From contig NW_026946672.1 of the NCBI RefSeq assembly GCF_035222485.1, positions 992,001-1,056,000 on the forward strand: a stretch of DNA of 64,000 nt, given 5' to 3'. Below, one piece after another: positions 35,215 to 48,260 of the stretch. The notes beneath the pieces are model-generated. The model saw only the letters and a program-made list of their open reading frames with translations. It did no database searches and was not told the origin of the DNA. The position numbers were made by a program, and so were the translations under genes. Origin of the DNA: Podospora pseudoanserina (Eukaryota > Ascomycota > Sordariomycetes > Sordariales > Podosporaceae). The stretch's first letter is position 1, and every line of letters begins with the position of its first letter.

Positions 35215-37509
35215 CGTCGGCAGAGCATAACTTCTAGTGCGTCGTCGATGAATATTCCGTCTAGTCCTAGGGATGAGCCTGAGAAGTTGGCGAAGACGGA
35301 GAAATACCATGATCGGACAAAGGCTCTTAAGAGGGACGAGTCTCGTGATCGGCTCTCTGTCTCAGGTGAGAGTACTGGTAAGCGGTACAGATCAAGTGCC
35401 ACCCCGCCGCATCCTAGCATTATGGAGAAGGACGCCGGTGAAGCGCCTACTAAGAGAAGACGCTTGGATGTTCCAGAAGGCAAGGAGAAACGGCCCAAGC
35501 CAAGCCCCTCTGACGATAGGCTTTTGAAGGCGCCTGCGCCACGCGAAACGGTATCTGCATCAGGATCTGTGGCGGGCTCTCGTATGAGCTCCAAGACGCG
35601 GGATGACGACGACAGAAAACCCACCCCCAAACCCAAAAAGGTGGAGGAACACGCTAGGAGAGAATCTGGGAAATCCAACTCTTCCGATAACAGTATACAT
35701 GTCAAGTCCGAAGATCCAGACGTGGAGATGCCGGATGCTGATGCGCCCGCAAAGGAACCTTCTCAACAGCGGAGGAGGGAGGAGGAGGAGAAGAAGAAGA
35801 AACTAGGCGAAGCTGAAATTGCAGCCCGTGAAGCCAGAAGGAAGGAGGAAGATAAGAGGCGGAAAGAGGAAGAAGAAAAGGAGAAGGAGAAGGAAAGAGA
35901 ACGGGAAAAGGAACGATCTCGCCTTGCAGAGGAGGCCAAGCGTCGTGCCGAGACAGAAGCCCAACAACGAGCCCAGGAAGAGCAACGACGAAAAGAAGCC
36001 GAAGAAAAGCAACGAAGAGAAGACGAGGAACGCAGAAAACGCGAGGAAGAGGAACGTAAGCAACGAGAACAGGAGGAGCGACGTCGGCATGAAGAGGAAG
36101 AGCGCAAGCGACGAGAAGAAGAGAAGAAGGCCGAAGAGGAGAGAAGACGCAAAGAGGAAGAGGAGCGGAGGAAGCGGGAGGAGGACGAGCGGTTGCGGAG
36201 GGAGCAGGTTGAGCGTGAAGCTGCTGAAGAAGCCCGACGGCAGCGTGAGGAAGAGGAGCGCAAGGAGCATGAACGCAAGGAGCGCGTGCTTCGTGAAGAG
36301 GAGCGCAGGCGTGCCGAGCGTGCAGCCAGAGAGGCCGAACAGCGGCGGTTGCGTGCTGAGCAAGAACGTGCTCGTCTGGCCAAACTCCCTCCACTTTTGC
36401 GCTGGCTCGAAAGCGCCGTCAACCCCAAGTTGCCAGAGGTTGCCGAGAAATTCAGCACCATGCAGGGTGTTCGCTACGATTGCATCCGCCCCGAGGCCAA
36501 CGGCACTTTAGACGGCAGAGAACAATGGCTTCTCAACACCCAAGTGGCCCTTCTTCTGGGAGAGAAGGATTTGGAGCTCTCGCGATGTAAGTGCTTGGCT
36601 CGACATGTGACATGACAATTGCAGATTTGCTAACGAGTGCACACAGATACTGCATGGACACGGATCCCTGTCTCGCAAACCGCGAAGCGCATCATCTGGC
36701 GCCTGGAGTCGGACCGTTATGCGCTGACTACACCCAGTCTCTATGAGCTCGGCAGGCAGCTCCCCGATTACTACGAAGGGCACGACCCTGAGCAGATGGG
36801 TTACCTCACTCTAGAGCGGCTCCGGAATGAGGCTTGGGAGAAGTTTTCGGCCATGGATATGTTCTTCGTCAAGGTAAGCTCGTCACGGTGTCAATCTTGT
36901 GCAAAAAATACTAACGTGGACCAGGCATCTGATTTCATGTTCATCATCCCGACCATCTACCATCTTCGCAATGTGAAACTCTCGATGGCATATCTGGAAC
37001 TACCAGACCCGGACGCTGAGCCCGTCAATTGGGTGGTTCATCAAAAGTGGAGAAGTGACCCTCAAGCACACATCTTGGGAGGGTTTGCGCCCACAAGCAA
37101 GCATTACATGAATGGCGAGCTCCTCCACGAGGACAAACCGATCTTGAGGGAGGCAAGCACTTCTCCAGTTCCTTTCCGTTGCCGGCGGATTCCTCGGCAC
37201 GGCCTTACGGCCATAGCCCGGGATGACCCAGCATATAACCAGTTCTTCAAGGACAACGGCGGAGACGGGTCTGTGGAGAATGCAGAGTCGCCCCTCCTTC
37301 CCAACGGCGTACACTCGTCACCCACGAGCACGTCGTCCCCCTTGATGGCTCAATCAATCGATGGTGCCATGTCACCAACAATGGCCATGGCGACAGCCCC
37401 CAATGGAGCTGCCAACCAGCCAATTTCGCCATCCTCAGAATCGGGGCCAGCACAGGCCCGCCCACTGGTCAACGGCATCCACGGGCTGGTCAATGGTGAC
37501 ACAGTATAG
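32524..37509 (+). CDS. HOS4: HOS4-like ankyrin-repeat protein (Set3 deacetylase complex type)
   Basis: Large nuclear ankyrin protein resembling yeast Hos4, a Set3 histone deacetylase complex subunit. Three exons, 32524-36586, 36647-36873 and 36925-37509, in phase, 1624 aa. The ATG at 32524 is the first ATG in a frame that is open further upstream. Order: about 400 residues of basic, Ser-rich disorder; ankyrin block one, about 416-525 (ADYAGNTPLQIAALNGYDDI, NNEKDTPLLDAVENGHLEVV); ankyrin block two, about 600-705 (MDDKTLRLAAARGDEETV); disordered middle with a possible AT-hook-like GPGRPKK near 815 and 17 glutamines near 881-897; a Glu/Arg/Lys-rich helix of about 200 residues (1080-1287); and a folded C-terminal domain beginning LLRWLESAVNPKLPEV, split by both introns. 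The ankyrin architecture is certain; orthology to Hos4 is my best judgement from memory. Confidence 0.8.
35164..35214 (+). repeat. polyglutamine CAG/CAA tract
   Basis: Seventeen consecutive Gln codons inside the HOS4-like gene: a run of CAG followed by a run of CAA. The mixed codons should limit slippage, but the two pure blocks still make length variation between strains likely. Confidence 0.95.
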
Positions 37510-38285
37510 ATGGTCACCGTATCCAACACAGCAGGATATCAGTACACTCGATTGCTTCTTTTTGGGAGAGGAGGTTGATTTGCTCAGAGTTGATGCGTGT
37601 TGAATTGGATGGCTTGCCTTGGATCTCATATCTTTTCACCCACCTTACCAACTAAACAACGAAGTTTCGGGAGATACCCTTGATTTGGCAGCAAGCTTTG
37701 CCTCATGTCGGGAGTACAATGTTCATCATCATGTTCATGGAATGGTTGTTATGTGGAGGCGGCGGCCATCAAGATATACGTATATGGAGTCGTCGGTCTG
37801 GGTTTTTGGGCGGTGATTTTACATGGGAAAGAGAGGCAGTTGTGGTTTATAGGGCACGTTTGCCAGGGCGATGCAATTCGGTGCTATGTTATATTATGAG
37901 GAGGACATTGGGGTCGTGCTGTATATATATGAAATCTTATAACTATGAAACTAAAACAAATATGGGAAAGGAATAATGACGATGGGAAGTGAAGTTGTTG
38001 AGTTCTATTGAGCAAATGGCATACAGTAACATCAGATGGCCCCGCAAGCTTGAAGCACAGGCCTGGAGGTGGCGATTGAGACGGTGCCAAGGGCGGCAGG
38101 CAGGCCCTCTTGTTGAATTTTGCCCCACCATCAAAATTCCCCACGACATCGACCTTGGGAATACCTTCTGGAGAAGGACCGCAGAGTAACGAGCGAGGCT
38201 ACAAACGCCCGTCATCAGAGAACGAATCCGGACATCGACACATAGAGATACCGTCCTTCCGCGCCAGGAAGACAACATCGCAATC
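37510..38285. other. intergenic: HOS4-like 3' flank and DRG1 promoter
   Basis: No gene recognised. Short overlapping open frames are not convincing. The last 200 bp probably hold the DRG1 promoter and leader. Confidence 0.5.
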
Positions 38286-39602
38286 ATGTCGACCACAGTG
38301 GAAAAGGTGCGGCAACCTCCCCCTCCAGAGCACAGGATACATGGCAAGCTAACCAAGACGCGCGCAAACAGATCAAGGAGGTCGAGCTCGAAGTATGTCT
38401 ATCCCATCTAACATCCCAATAGATTACGACCCACGAACACGACGACTTACATGAATGATTTTCTCCCCTGTCTAGATGGCTCGCACCCAAAAGAACAAGG
38501 CCACCTCATACCATCTCGGTCAGCTCAAAGCCAAGCTCGCCAAACTCAAACGCGAGCTCCTCACCCCCTCGGGCGGCGGCGGCGGTGGCGGCGCCGGCTT
38601 CGACGTCGCCCGCACCGGTGTCGCCTCCATCGGCTTCATCGGCTTCCCCTCGGTCGGCAAATCAACCCTCATGTCCCATCTCACCGGCCAGCACTCGGAA
38701 GCGGCCGCCTACGAGTTCACGACCTTGACCTCGGTCCCGGGTCAGGTGGTGTACAATGGTGCGCCGCTGCAGATGATTGATTTGCCTGGTATCATCGAGG
38801 GTGCCAAGGACGGTCGTGGTAGAGGTCGCCAGGTTATTGCTGTGGCGAAGACGTGCAACTTGATCTTCATTGTGCTGGATGTGAACAAGCCGTTGACGGA
38901 CAAGAGGGTGATTGAGGCGGAGTTGGAAGGGTTTGGGATCAGGATCAACAAGGAGCCACCGAATATCACGTTCAAGAAGAAGGATAAGGGTGGACTGAAT
39001 ATCACGAGCACGGTGCCGTTGACGCATATCGATAACGATGAGATCAGGGCTGTGATGAGCGAGTACAAGATCAGCTCGGCTGATATTGCTATCCGCTGCG
39101 ATGCCACCATCGACGACTTGATCGATATTCTCGAGGCGAAGAGCAGAAGTTATATTCCTGTCATTTACGTGCTCAACAAGATCGACAGCATCAGCATTGA
39201 GGAGTTGGACCTGCTGTACCGGATTCCCAACTCTGTGCCCATCAGCTCGGAGCACGGGTGGAATATTGATGAGCTGATGGAGGCTGCGTATGTTTTCCCC
39301 TCGTCGAACTCAATTTTTGTGTAACTGGGTGGCTAACCTAACTCCGCAACAGCTGGGAAAAACTCAAGCTCGTCCGCGTCTACACAAAGCCCAAGGGCCG
39401 CATGCCCGACTACGACGCGCCGGTTGTGCTCCGGTCCAACAAGTGCACCGTGGAGGATTTCTGCAACACGATCCACAAGAGCATCTTGGAGCAGTTCAAG
39501 GTGGCGATTGTGTACGGCAAGTCGGTGAAGCACCAGCCGCAAAGGGTGGGGTTGTCGCACGAGTTGGCGGATGAGGATATTGTTACTATTATCAAGCGGT
39601 AA
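38286..39602 (+). CDS. RBG1: developmentally regulated GTP-binding protein DRG1/Rbg1
   Basis: Translational GTPase of the Obg/DRG family, which associates with ribosomes through a Tma46/DFRP1-type partner. Four exons: 38286-38306, 38372-38392, 38476-39287 and 39353-39602, in phase, 367 aa, exactly the usual DRG1 length. The first two exons are 21 nt each and supply MSTTVEK and IKEVELE, the conserved start of the family. Motifs: G1 GFPSVGKST near residues 70-78, [19 protein letters not shown] (G3 and Gly-rich region), the S5D2L-like insert, G4 NKID, and the C-terminal TGS domain ([16 protein letters not shown]... [15 protein letters not shown]). A polyglycine run of seven lies near residue 47-53. 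Identification is firm. Confidence 0.97.
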
Positions 39603-39805
39603 AGTAGCCCTTCGCAAGCGCTATCAGCTTCGAGCCGGCTCTGTTTTTTGGCAGAACGAACGGGCTCATGGGACGCCGCGGGAGTTGGGGTATGATGGGG
39701 GGTTCTAGAACTCGGCAGGGAGGGATGAAGAAGCGACAATGCCACAAGGGAGAGATGACAGCTGCTATGTTCAGTTTGCGTCTGCGGCTGGCTTGTATCC
39801 CTTAC

Positions 39806-39831
39806 AGAGAGAGAGAGAGAGAGAGAGAGAG
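39806..39831. repeat. (AG)13 microsatellite
   Basis: Perfect dinucleotide run about 200 bp downstream of the DRG1 stop, probably in or near its 3' untranslated region. Confidence 0.95.
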
Positions 39832-42098
39832 CAAACAAACCCAACCCAGGCACGTGGAGGGGGGAGAAATGGTTGTGAATGAGGTAAGGGAGGGGGGACA
39901 TGGGACTTTTTAGCGGCGTTTTGGGGGTACAGAAGGTATTTAGCTGTACCGGCAAAAGATATGGAATTGGGAAAAACGAGAATGACCTTGTGGAGCTAGA
40001 AGTGGGGATATGAGCTGGAGGATGTTATATATCATGTACTTTTTGTGTGTATATGAAACGTTGATGATACCTACCTTGCTTGCTTCAGAAGCATATCAAC
40101 TTGACAGCTGAAATCAGTCATCACCAAGAAGCACATGAACAACAAAAATTGACAACCGAAGACCTTGTTTCGGTCAGTGTCTTACACTCAAGGGCTGTTC
40201 AACGGTTTGAATCTCCTTGTCCATTTTATCGATTTAGTTCAAACTCGGGCACCCACCAGAATCTTTGTGCGTAATCCCCCGGGGGATTTGTATACCTTTT
40301 TAGCCACATACCTATCTGAAAGAAGTCAGAACGAGGATTGTTTGGAATTCATTCATTCACTCACCCCGGTACGGGTTCGGGACCCTCTAAATCTCGCATT
40401 TATGCACCGTACATATTCGAGAGAAAATCTCAGTTTAATAGCTAAGCTCCGTAAAAAGCTAGGTAAGTGAGATATACAAGTATATCTAGTCAAAACTACT
40501 ACCGAACACGCAAGGATCCTCTTCTGACTTCGGTTCAAACTGGTAGGGGGTTTTTGGTCAAGTGGGTGGATGGGTAGTGGTGAGAGGGCTGGAAGACATG
40601 GGGGTTTAAATGGGGCCTGATGGAGCATCTACCTTAGTGTTGAGTAACATCTCGGCCGGGAGGGGGCGTCGTGGGGAAGGGGCGGGTGGTTTTTTGTCTT
40701 GATATTTTGTACATGAATTTCTCTCCCTTGCTCTACTGAGATTGCTACGGCGAGTTACCTATGGTTGAGCTACATGTGTGGTGTTAAAGAGTCACGGGCG
40801 GTTGGGGGTTCCAAGGGGCGGTGGGTAATAAGAAGAGTAGTGCGAGTCCTGGTTTAAAGTTGGCATCTTGTATGGGACTTAAAACTAGACATGTCTCTCT
40901 ATCGCTTCTATTTTCAAAACTGGAATAACTTCGTTTTTGGGTCGTGAAGTTGTTTCTCAGTTTGGGCTGCTATGCGCGTCTTGACTAGTGAGGGCTCCGA
41001 AAGTCGTGATGATAAACTCGGAGAGGGTTCAAGCATGTATATCTCGGGCATTATAAGATTGTGTGTTCTTTGTGAGAGAGTAGGTAAGCTTGAAATCAAC
41101 GGGGGCATGAAGTGTTGGAGTTTTGTTCTTTTTTTTGTAGCTTGCTACCCCGTTATTTGAACTTCGAAGAATACCATGGCACCGGGGAGATATAACAAGA
41201 AGCCTTTTTCTCGTGGGATGACATATCACATCCCTTCTCATAGTAGGACGGGGCATTTGTTTGCTTCGACGTCTGACTCTAGTGTCGTTGATGTGAGGGA
41301 GGATAAACAGGACAAGGGGACGCGGGAATGAACTGGAGCTTGCCTGTGTACCTAAATTTGACTCATGCCTGTTCTATCCGGAACATTGCGGTGGGCGTTA
41401 TGCTCTTTTCCATCTGCTCTCTTTCTTGAATGTGTGGCTGGTAGGGTCTGCATCACTGTCGATGGCGTCGAGTTACAACTTGGTTGTGCAACTTCTTTAG
41501 GCATTTGAGATGATAAGTGTTTCTGGAGCAGTTGCCTTTTTAATCTGAGATGAGGATGAACGAAAGGAGGAGCAACACGGAGAATGACCACTGATTATAA
41601 CGAAGCCCAAGAACGATATTTTGCTCTGGTTTGGGATGATATTTGTTATCGTATCATGCCGTGAAGATAGATGCTGCCAATACCTGTTCAAGTACCTACT
41701 GTAGTCCGGTTTGGTCTGGTTTGAGTTGGTTTTAGATACAAGCTTTTTGTAGGCACCTGGTCTTCGGCATTTTCGACATGTATGACCTTTTAATCTTCCC
41801 TTGGCTTGTCTCCCATGGTTGCGAGCGACAGTGACCGGTCAAGTCAGTTTCCAGCTCAACACAAGCCTCCCTAACATTCACGAAGCTCCCAAACCCGCCT
41901 TTACATACTTGAGCCTCACCCACCTTATATTCCATCACTCCTACCACCGCACAATATCACTTTGCGTCAGAGCATACCTTACTTACCTGTATATGCACTG
42001 GCACGTTGCGTCCGTCCGTCCGTCTATCCGTCCACTTATCCAACCCCATCCGGGCCTAACCAACACAATCGGAATTCAGTTCCGTTGTTTCGTGTTTG

Positions 42099-42127
<29 letters not shown>
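42099..42127. repeat. (CT)14 microsatellite
   Basis: Perfect dinucleotide run inside the gene-free stretch. Its complement is the same (AG)n type as the run at 39806, so the two form an inverted pair 2.3 kb apart. Confidence 0.95.
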
Positions 42128-42129
<2 letters not shown>

Positions 42130-45100
42130 CCTCTCTCAAAAGCTGCTGTGCCCGCGCCGTACATCCCGCCCGCTCTGCTCTTCTGTCCTGCCCAACTCGC
42201 CACGCCAGTCGGTCCGTTGGTAACAGAACTTTGATACTTGCCCTCTCCAAAACCGCTTTTCTTCGCCCTTTAATAACCGCACAAGTGATGCCAAAAATAT
42301 GTCGTACATAAAGAGAATAGAAATAGGGGTCGGTATCAATCACCTCACCCAAGAACCAAAAGCATTGTACCACCACCCCCTCTCGTCTGTTTCAAGCCTT
42401 CTCTCGTCTACAAAAGTAATCCTCGGGTTCGGATCACCTAATCCAGCTAACCACCCCCAAACCCCAACTTCCCCCCCTCCATCTCTGGTATTTTGTGTAG
42501 CATCTCATGTTATAACCCGTTGGTCTGTTCTAGACTTGGTTAGCTCCCTCCCCCCAAAACCAACACAAATCAACACACCTGCTTACGCCCTCCCCTTGCA
42601 TCAATTTGGCAGCAGCAGCCGCACCACCATCAGCACCGAAAATGCCAGAAGAGAAAAAAAGAAAAGAAACAAAATCATACCCGTAATAAACCCATCCCTG
42701 GATCTGCCTTCGGAGCAAACGATATAGCACCTCATTGCAACATCTGTACAGTGTACGAAAACATACATATAGACCCCCCCTTCTATGCATGACGCTAACC
42801 CACTCCCTTTGCCCAAAGATAGCATCCCGAACACCTGTTGCAGAAGTGGCAACTTGGTTTACCAATATCAATTCCAGTGTTATCATTCCCCCCTTGTTGT
42901 TAGCATACCCGTCTTATAAATACGCATCTGCAGCCGTACGGAAAAGCGTGGTGGCAGAGTAGCAACCATACTGTACACACGCATCGTCATCAAAAAGCAA
43001 TACGCACGAAACCCCCTACTTCCGTCTCTCGGCTGACCTGCATCGAGGTAGTAAGGAAAAGGGTGGTATACAGCATGCGGCCAAGGCCTCACAAGTTCAG
43101 ACGAAAATACGGTAATGCTTCTTCCTTGCTCGTGGACTTTCCCCATCGCCTTACGGCTCCTCCCAAAAAACCAACAAGCGAGGAAGGAAGGGCTGACCAC
43201 AGGTTCCTTGTCCGGGAATAGTCTGGGGTTTTTAGTGTCTTCAAGGTTCAGCAAGCATCATCAACAGACCACGGGACCTTGACAAGAAAAGCGAGCTTTC
43301 GTGCATGATGAAAGAACTTGGTTAGCAGAGCCGGGTGATCTGCGAGTGGGAGGGTCCGACGTCTTCTTCCGAAGCCCGGGTTCTTCCTTTTTTGTTTTGA
43401 ACGACCGTTTTGACACTTGCTTGCTTGTGTGTGTGTGTGCTGACATATCCAGATTTCTTGGTGGTTGGTGGTGTCTGATAGCTGTTGTTAACACTACGCC
43501 GCTGGATCCGCAAAAACCCACTATGGGTAACCCCTTGGTGACCCTCTCACGAAACTGCTCTTGCCGCCGACCACCCTTGGTCCATTTGCTCATTGTATAC
43601 ACACCATTCCTACCAGAGAGAGGATGCGGTAGATGGGTGAGCACGTGGGTATCACCGCGGTAATAAGGTAGATAACAAGGCACGGCTCCATGTTGCTATG
43701 CGGGGCTGTTAGAGTCTCTGCTGCTGGTGTTTCCTCGACAGGACTGAGGCATCGCCGGTTCCTAGGCCCAAGCGTGTCAGAAAGCATGGCAACGTGGGTT
43801 GCACAGACGTTCCTTCTTGCCGGCCTTGATACCATGATCGTGTTGCCCCTCGCACAATGCAACCCACATGCTGGGAAACGCTGCTTCAGGTGGTGTTCGC
43901 AGGAGGCCCGAAAGGGAACAGGGGCTGCCAAATACGGGAGCATCTTTTGCCCACCGTCCACGATCAGATGCGAGAATGTGCTCATTGCTCTCAGTGGGCT
44001 GAGCGTGTTGGTGGGGGTTCAAGGTGCATTGTTTGATCTCTCTTCTCCAGGTCCGAACATGCCGCGATCCATCTTCACCCCTCATTTTGCTCTCCGTCAA
44101 AACAAACCACAACCCCTCCACAGGAGCCCACTTGGTGTCCGTCCACAGTGGACCAAGATCTCTCTTTTGGCTTAAGCTGTGGATCACAGAGCGGCAGCTT
44201 GCGGGCCTCCGTAGTGCCGTTGATCGCCAAGCATGGCACCGTCAATGCCCAGTGGTTGACCTGTCGTCCTTCACTTGAAGCCGACGATGGAGTCTTGTGA
44301 GAGTTTTTTGGTCAATTGGTCCCCGAGAAGCCATCCGGGAGAGCACCCAGCAAATAAAAGATCTGTTACCCATCGGCTCATGTACGTCGACGACCTCATC
44401 ATGTGAGCAGAGCCAAACCGCAACCCCTGCGCCAAGATCAGAGAGCGCTTCTCTTGGCACAGACGAAGGTGTTGTTCCTCAGGATGATAACCGTCGGAGG
44501 TCTTGATAGTGTCTCACGCTCCTCCTCCGTCCGCGCCGCCACATTGAGACGGCAACATGGTGCCTTTTCCTCTTCTTACCCAGCTTGATTGTGAGGTCCA
44601 GAGTCACGCTAGGCCCAAAGCAGTTTCCCACTTGAAAAAAATGCTTCCCTCCCATGTCTTCTTGGCCAGCCATCTGTCAATGGGACTGTTGAGGATTGAC
44701 GACTTGTTGACCAGTGGGAAGCCAGGCCGGCCTCACGCTTGGACCTCACCGTGGGGATGATTTTCTGCCCAATGGCGGCGGCGTGCAACCCCCATCGAGC
44801 CGGAAAATACACCCAATGATAATCCTGACCTGCCTCTCTTCATCGCCGTTGGACAAAAGAGGTCCCGAGAGGTCGAGTGGTGGCCGCAGGTGGCCGACGT
44901 TGCCCCAGACCCCGTGTCTTTTGTCTGTGAGAACGGGCGAGCTGGTGAAGAGGGCACTGTAACCCAGATCGCTTGGAAGATAACGATGATTGCAACTCCA
45001 GTCTCCGACCGCAACCACAACCAGGAAAAGAAAGCTTTTGTGTCTTTTGAGGTCTTTTGTGGAGCTTGGCGCGGCTCGTCGCCGTTCGGGTTTCTTAGAG

Positions 45101-48100
45101 TGTACGGATGCTCGATATCTCATCTGGCGTGACATTGGCAATTCGAGGCCAATTCAAGGGCTGTATCTGGAGCCGAGCTTACTTTTCGTTTGGCCCCCTC
45201 TATTTGCTTTTGGCAATGTAGCCGATCCCGAGATTCTGTGATTATCGGATGAGAGAACTTGAGGCGTCGAAGGCGTTATGCTGCTATTGTCTAACTGACC
45301 CTATGTTGCATTTTCTTGGAGTGTGGTGGTGCTTCACACACACACCAGACCGGAGGATACTGCCCGGTGTTCCTTTCATGGGCCACGAGCTCTATCGTGA
45401 ATGTCTCGCGCTCTGACGGGAAAAAAAAAGAGCGCACATCTTCTCTCAAGACTTGTGGACAATTTCATGAGCCCCATCGATATGGAGCGTCGATGAAGCG
45501 TGAGCTCCCCAGCAGAAACATCGGAAGGTCGACGTCTTTGCTTCCGGAAGCACCCCCTGACACCTGTAGTGCTGTGTCACGGCGCGCTGGCTGGGGGTCC
45601 TGGCGACGAGCGGGGAGAGTCGTGTCCATCTCAATCCCAGATGAGGTAGCGAGCAGCTCTCAAGCCATGATCGAGCCGATCCCAGATGATGGCTGCGCTA
45701 GGAAGAATTGACAAATGACAATCGCATTGTCGTCCTTGGGCAGACCAGCAGACCAGCGGCACGATGTCTCTGAGGCTGTGTCTCGCGGTGGTGCGGTTTG
45801 CGGGCCGACACCCACTAGAATGATCGAGTATCGAGCATGGAACGTCTCTTTCTGGCGGTCGATCGCATTTGGCAAGCTGCTGTGGTGCTGCCAGAAGGGC
45901 CCTGTGAGACTGTCTGTTCGACTCTGTGAGACCTCTCCTGTGGTACCTTGATGGATGCTGGCGAGAGCAGTAGGTGCACTAAGCCGGTTCCATTCTGACA
46001 GGGCCTGACAGGCACAGCGGGCACAGCGGGCCAGTTAAGCGACCGCACCTTGTGGAGGCGGGACCCTTGCCCCGTCCCCTTGAAGCTCTGAAGCTCTCTC
46101 GAGATGATGTCTCGTTGCAGACACGGGAAGGCAGCTGATGATTCGCACTTGGCTCGGTACTATTTGTTGACCAATTGCCCATGGTCTGTCGAAACGAGAT
46201 AACAGCGAATAACGAATAACGAGATGGATCGAGAGAGGTGCAGGAACCTGGAAACGCCTCCGTCTGCAGCTGGCCGAGGTTGGAGTGTTACCTGGCTGAC
46301 TGTCAACCTGGAAGCCCAAGCAGCAGGTGAGGTTGTGCAATGCCTGAAATGCATTCCGGCATTTCAATGGGGTCTGTGCATCGGATACCCTGGATTGAAT
46401 ATTGGATAGGGAAATATTGAATGGGCGAGGAAGGAAGGCAGCATTGCAATTGCCATCTTCGCCAGCCATGCGGGCACCTGCCACGGGTCATTGACAAGTT
46501 TCGTTCTTTCCAGGCCGGACAGGCCCTGATATACCTCCACCAGGAAGGCGGAACTGACCTGCCCTGACCCAGCAGGCAGGAACAACTCAACACATGGCTA
46601 TTCCAGCAAACTGCCTTGCAACTACCAGGTAAATTCATCATCGGCGAAAAGAAACAAGCAGGACTTCAACAGCAGCCACCGCGTTTCGCCAGAGACAGCC
46701 TGAGCGTGCTAACGGCGCCAGCCAAGCCTCCCCTCTTCTTCCTCTCTCCTTGTTTTTCCTATGTCCACAGCTGTTGCTTTTTTCCCTCCATCTTTTTCCC
46801 TCATCAGTTGCCCGCGGCCTCTCTCTCTTTTTCTCGCTCACCTCGCTGCCCCCCCCCTGGCCCCCTGGTCCACGGGGACAAGGGCCCATGTCCCCATGTC
46901 TTCCCATGGTGCGCGGTACGTACCGTGCATTTTCCTCAACAACCCGGCCTGGCCTGGCAAGGTACCTCTCATCCTCTCACTGACCTTGCCTTGCTCATCA
47001 GTGAGGTCCTTTTCGCTCTCTGGTCCCATCTGACGACGCTAACAGTGGGCATGATCCCTCCTTCTCCTCCCACTGTGCTCACTCGGGCTTGGTCTCAGCA
47101 GCTCCATGGCCCATCAACGACTTGGAATTCGTCGGCATCTCCCTCGCGAGCCGCTCACTATCCGCTAGCTAAAGTTGCTACACTAGCTAGTAGAGCAATG
47201 ATTAACACCATATGTCTCTTTGCTGAATGACACTCACGACGGACCACCCTGGCTGCTCCAGCGAGCGCCGTTCTCCCCCGTCGACCCCCTCCCGTGCTCC
47301 CCCAATCCGAACCAAGCTCGCCCTGGACCCCTGCCGGGAGATACAAGAGACGGTTCCTTCGCGTACATAGTACAAGTACCTACATATGCCGCCCAAGCGT
47401 GGTCCCCTCGGCCGCTTGCCTTGTCTTTTGCGCGTCCTGAACTTATCTTGTCCCAGTCCCACAGGTTGAACTGCATTTGCGGCGCCAGCTCTGCAGCCGA
47501 CTGTCGACTTGCGACTGGTAGATCTCTCTTGTTTGCTGCTGCACGCCAGTCACCCTTCTTCCGCTTGCTCTACCCGTATGTCCTCGACACCGGCTCGGCC
47601 TGACCTCTGCACGCTTTGGGGACCTCTGTCGGACCGGTAGGGCACACCACCCGTTCATATCCCGCCAGCAGTTCTGTCCGACGACTGCTCTGTACGCCGA
47701 GATCTGCGGATAGAGCGTGAGAGAGAGAGGGAAGAGGGAAAAAACATCGTCAACGGCGGCTACGAGTTAACTAACTCACCATACAAGCTTCTTTCCGCCC
47801 CCTTTTCGCCCTGCACTCCATCCCGTGCTGTCCCCGTCCAAGTCCCGGGTCTGCATCCACCTCGACCCGCGCTCTGCTTGACCAAGAGACCTGCCGAACG
47901 ACCACCCTCCCAACGCCTCTGCAGGAGCTACCCAACTAAGACTTCGTGAAAGTGCAACACCACTGCACTTCCGGCCTCCACACCAAGCCTCTTGCGACCT
48001 TCCCCAGGCCAGGCCGCTGCACGCCCCCTCAGGAACCAATTGCTGTCCTCGGCCCCCCGTATCATGCATGTACTTCTCCTGAGAGTGTCTGTCTTGCGCA

Positions 48101-48260
48101 TCCTTTCCTGGGCGGACTGATCCCCACACCAGCTAGTCACCACCCTGTTGCCATCAACTGAGTGATTCGCTCCCACTGAGCCAGTGCTTTCTGCTTGCCT
48201 TGACTTGACCTGCGCCCCCGTCTGGTTTCATCTCTGTTGGACGAAGCCTGTTCTGTCAGA

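Larger units (their letters stand above)
39603..48260. other. 8.7 kb without a recognisable gene upstream of the CENP-B-like regulator
   Basis: Both strands hold only short or featureless open frames; a few reach 120-200 codons (43690-44175, 46616-47230) but lack domains and look like chance in GC-balanced DNA. Part of 46-48.3 kb is pyrimidine-rich and may be a long leader of the regulator. A featureless but protein-like frame without an ATG lies at about 40165-40470. Confidence 0.5.

Noticed and set aside
35702-36461. Several open frames antisense to the charged helix of the HOS4-like gene
   Set aside because: Ser/Leu/Phe-rich mirrors of GAG/AAG/CGA repeats.
43690-44175. 161-codon open frame in the gene-free stretch
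   Set aside because: Starts with ATG but shows no domain, no plausible exon partners and mixed composition; kept only as part of the intergenic note.
46616-47230. 204-codon open frame upstream of the CENP-B-like gene
   Set aside because: Pro/Ser/Phe-rich reading of pyrimidine-rich leader DNA; no conserved features.
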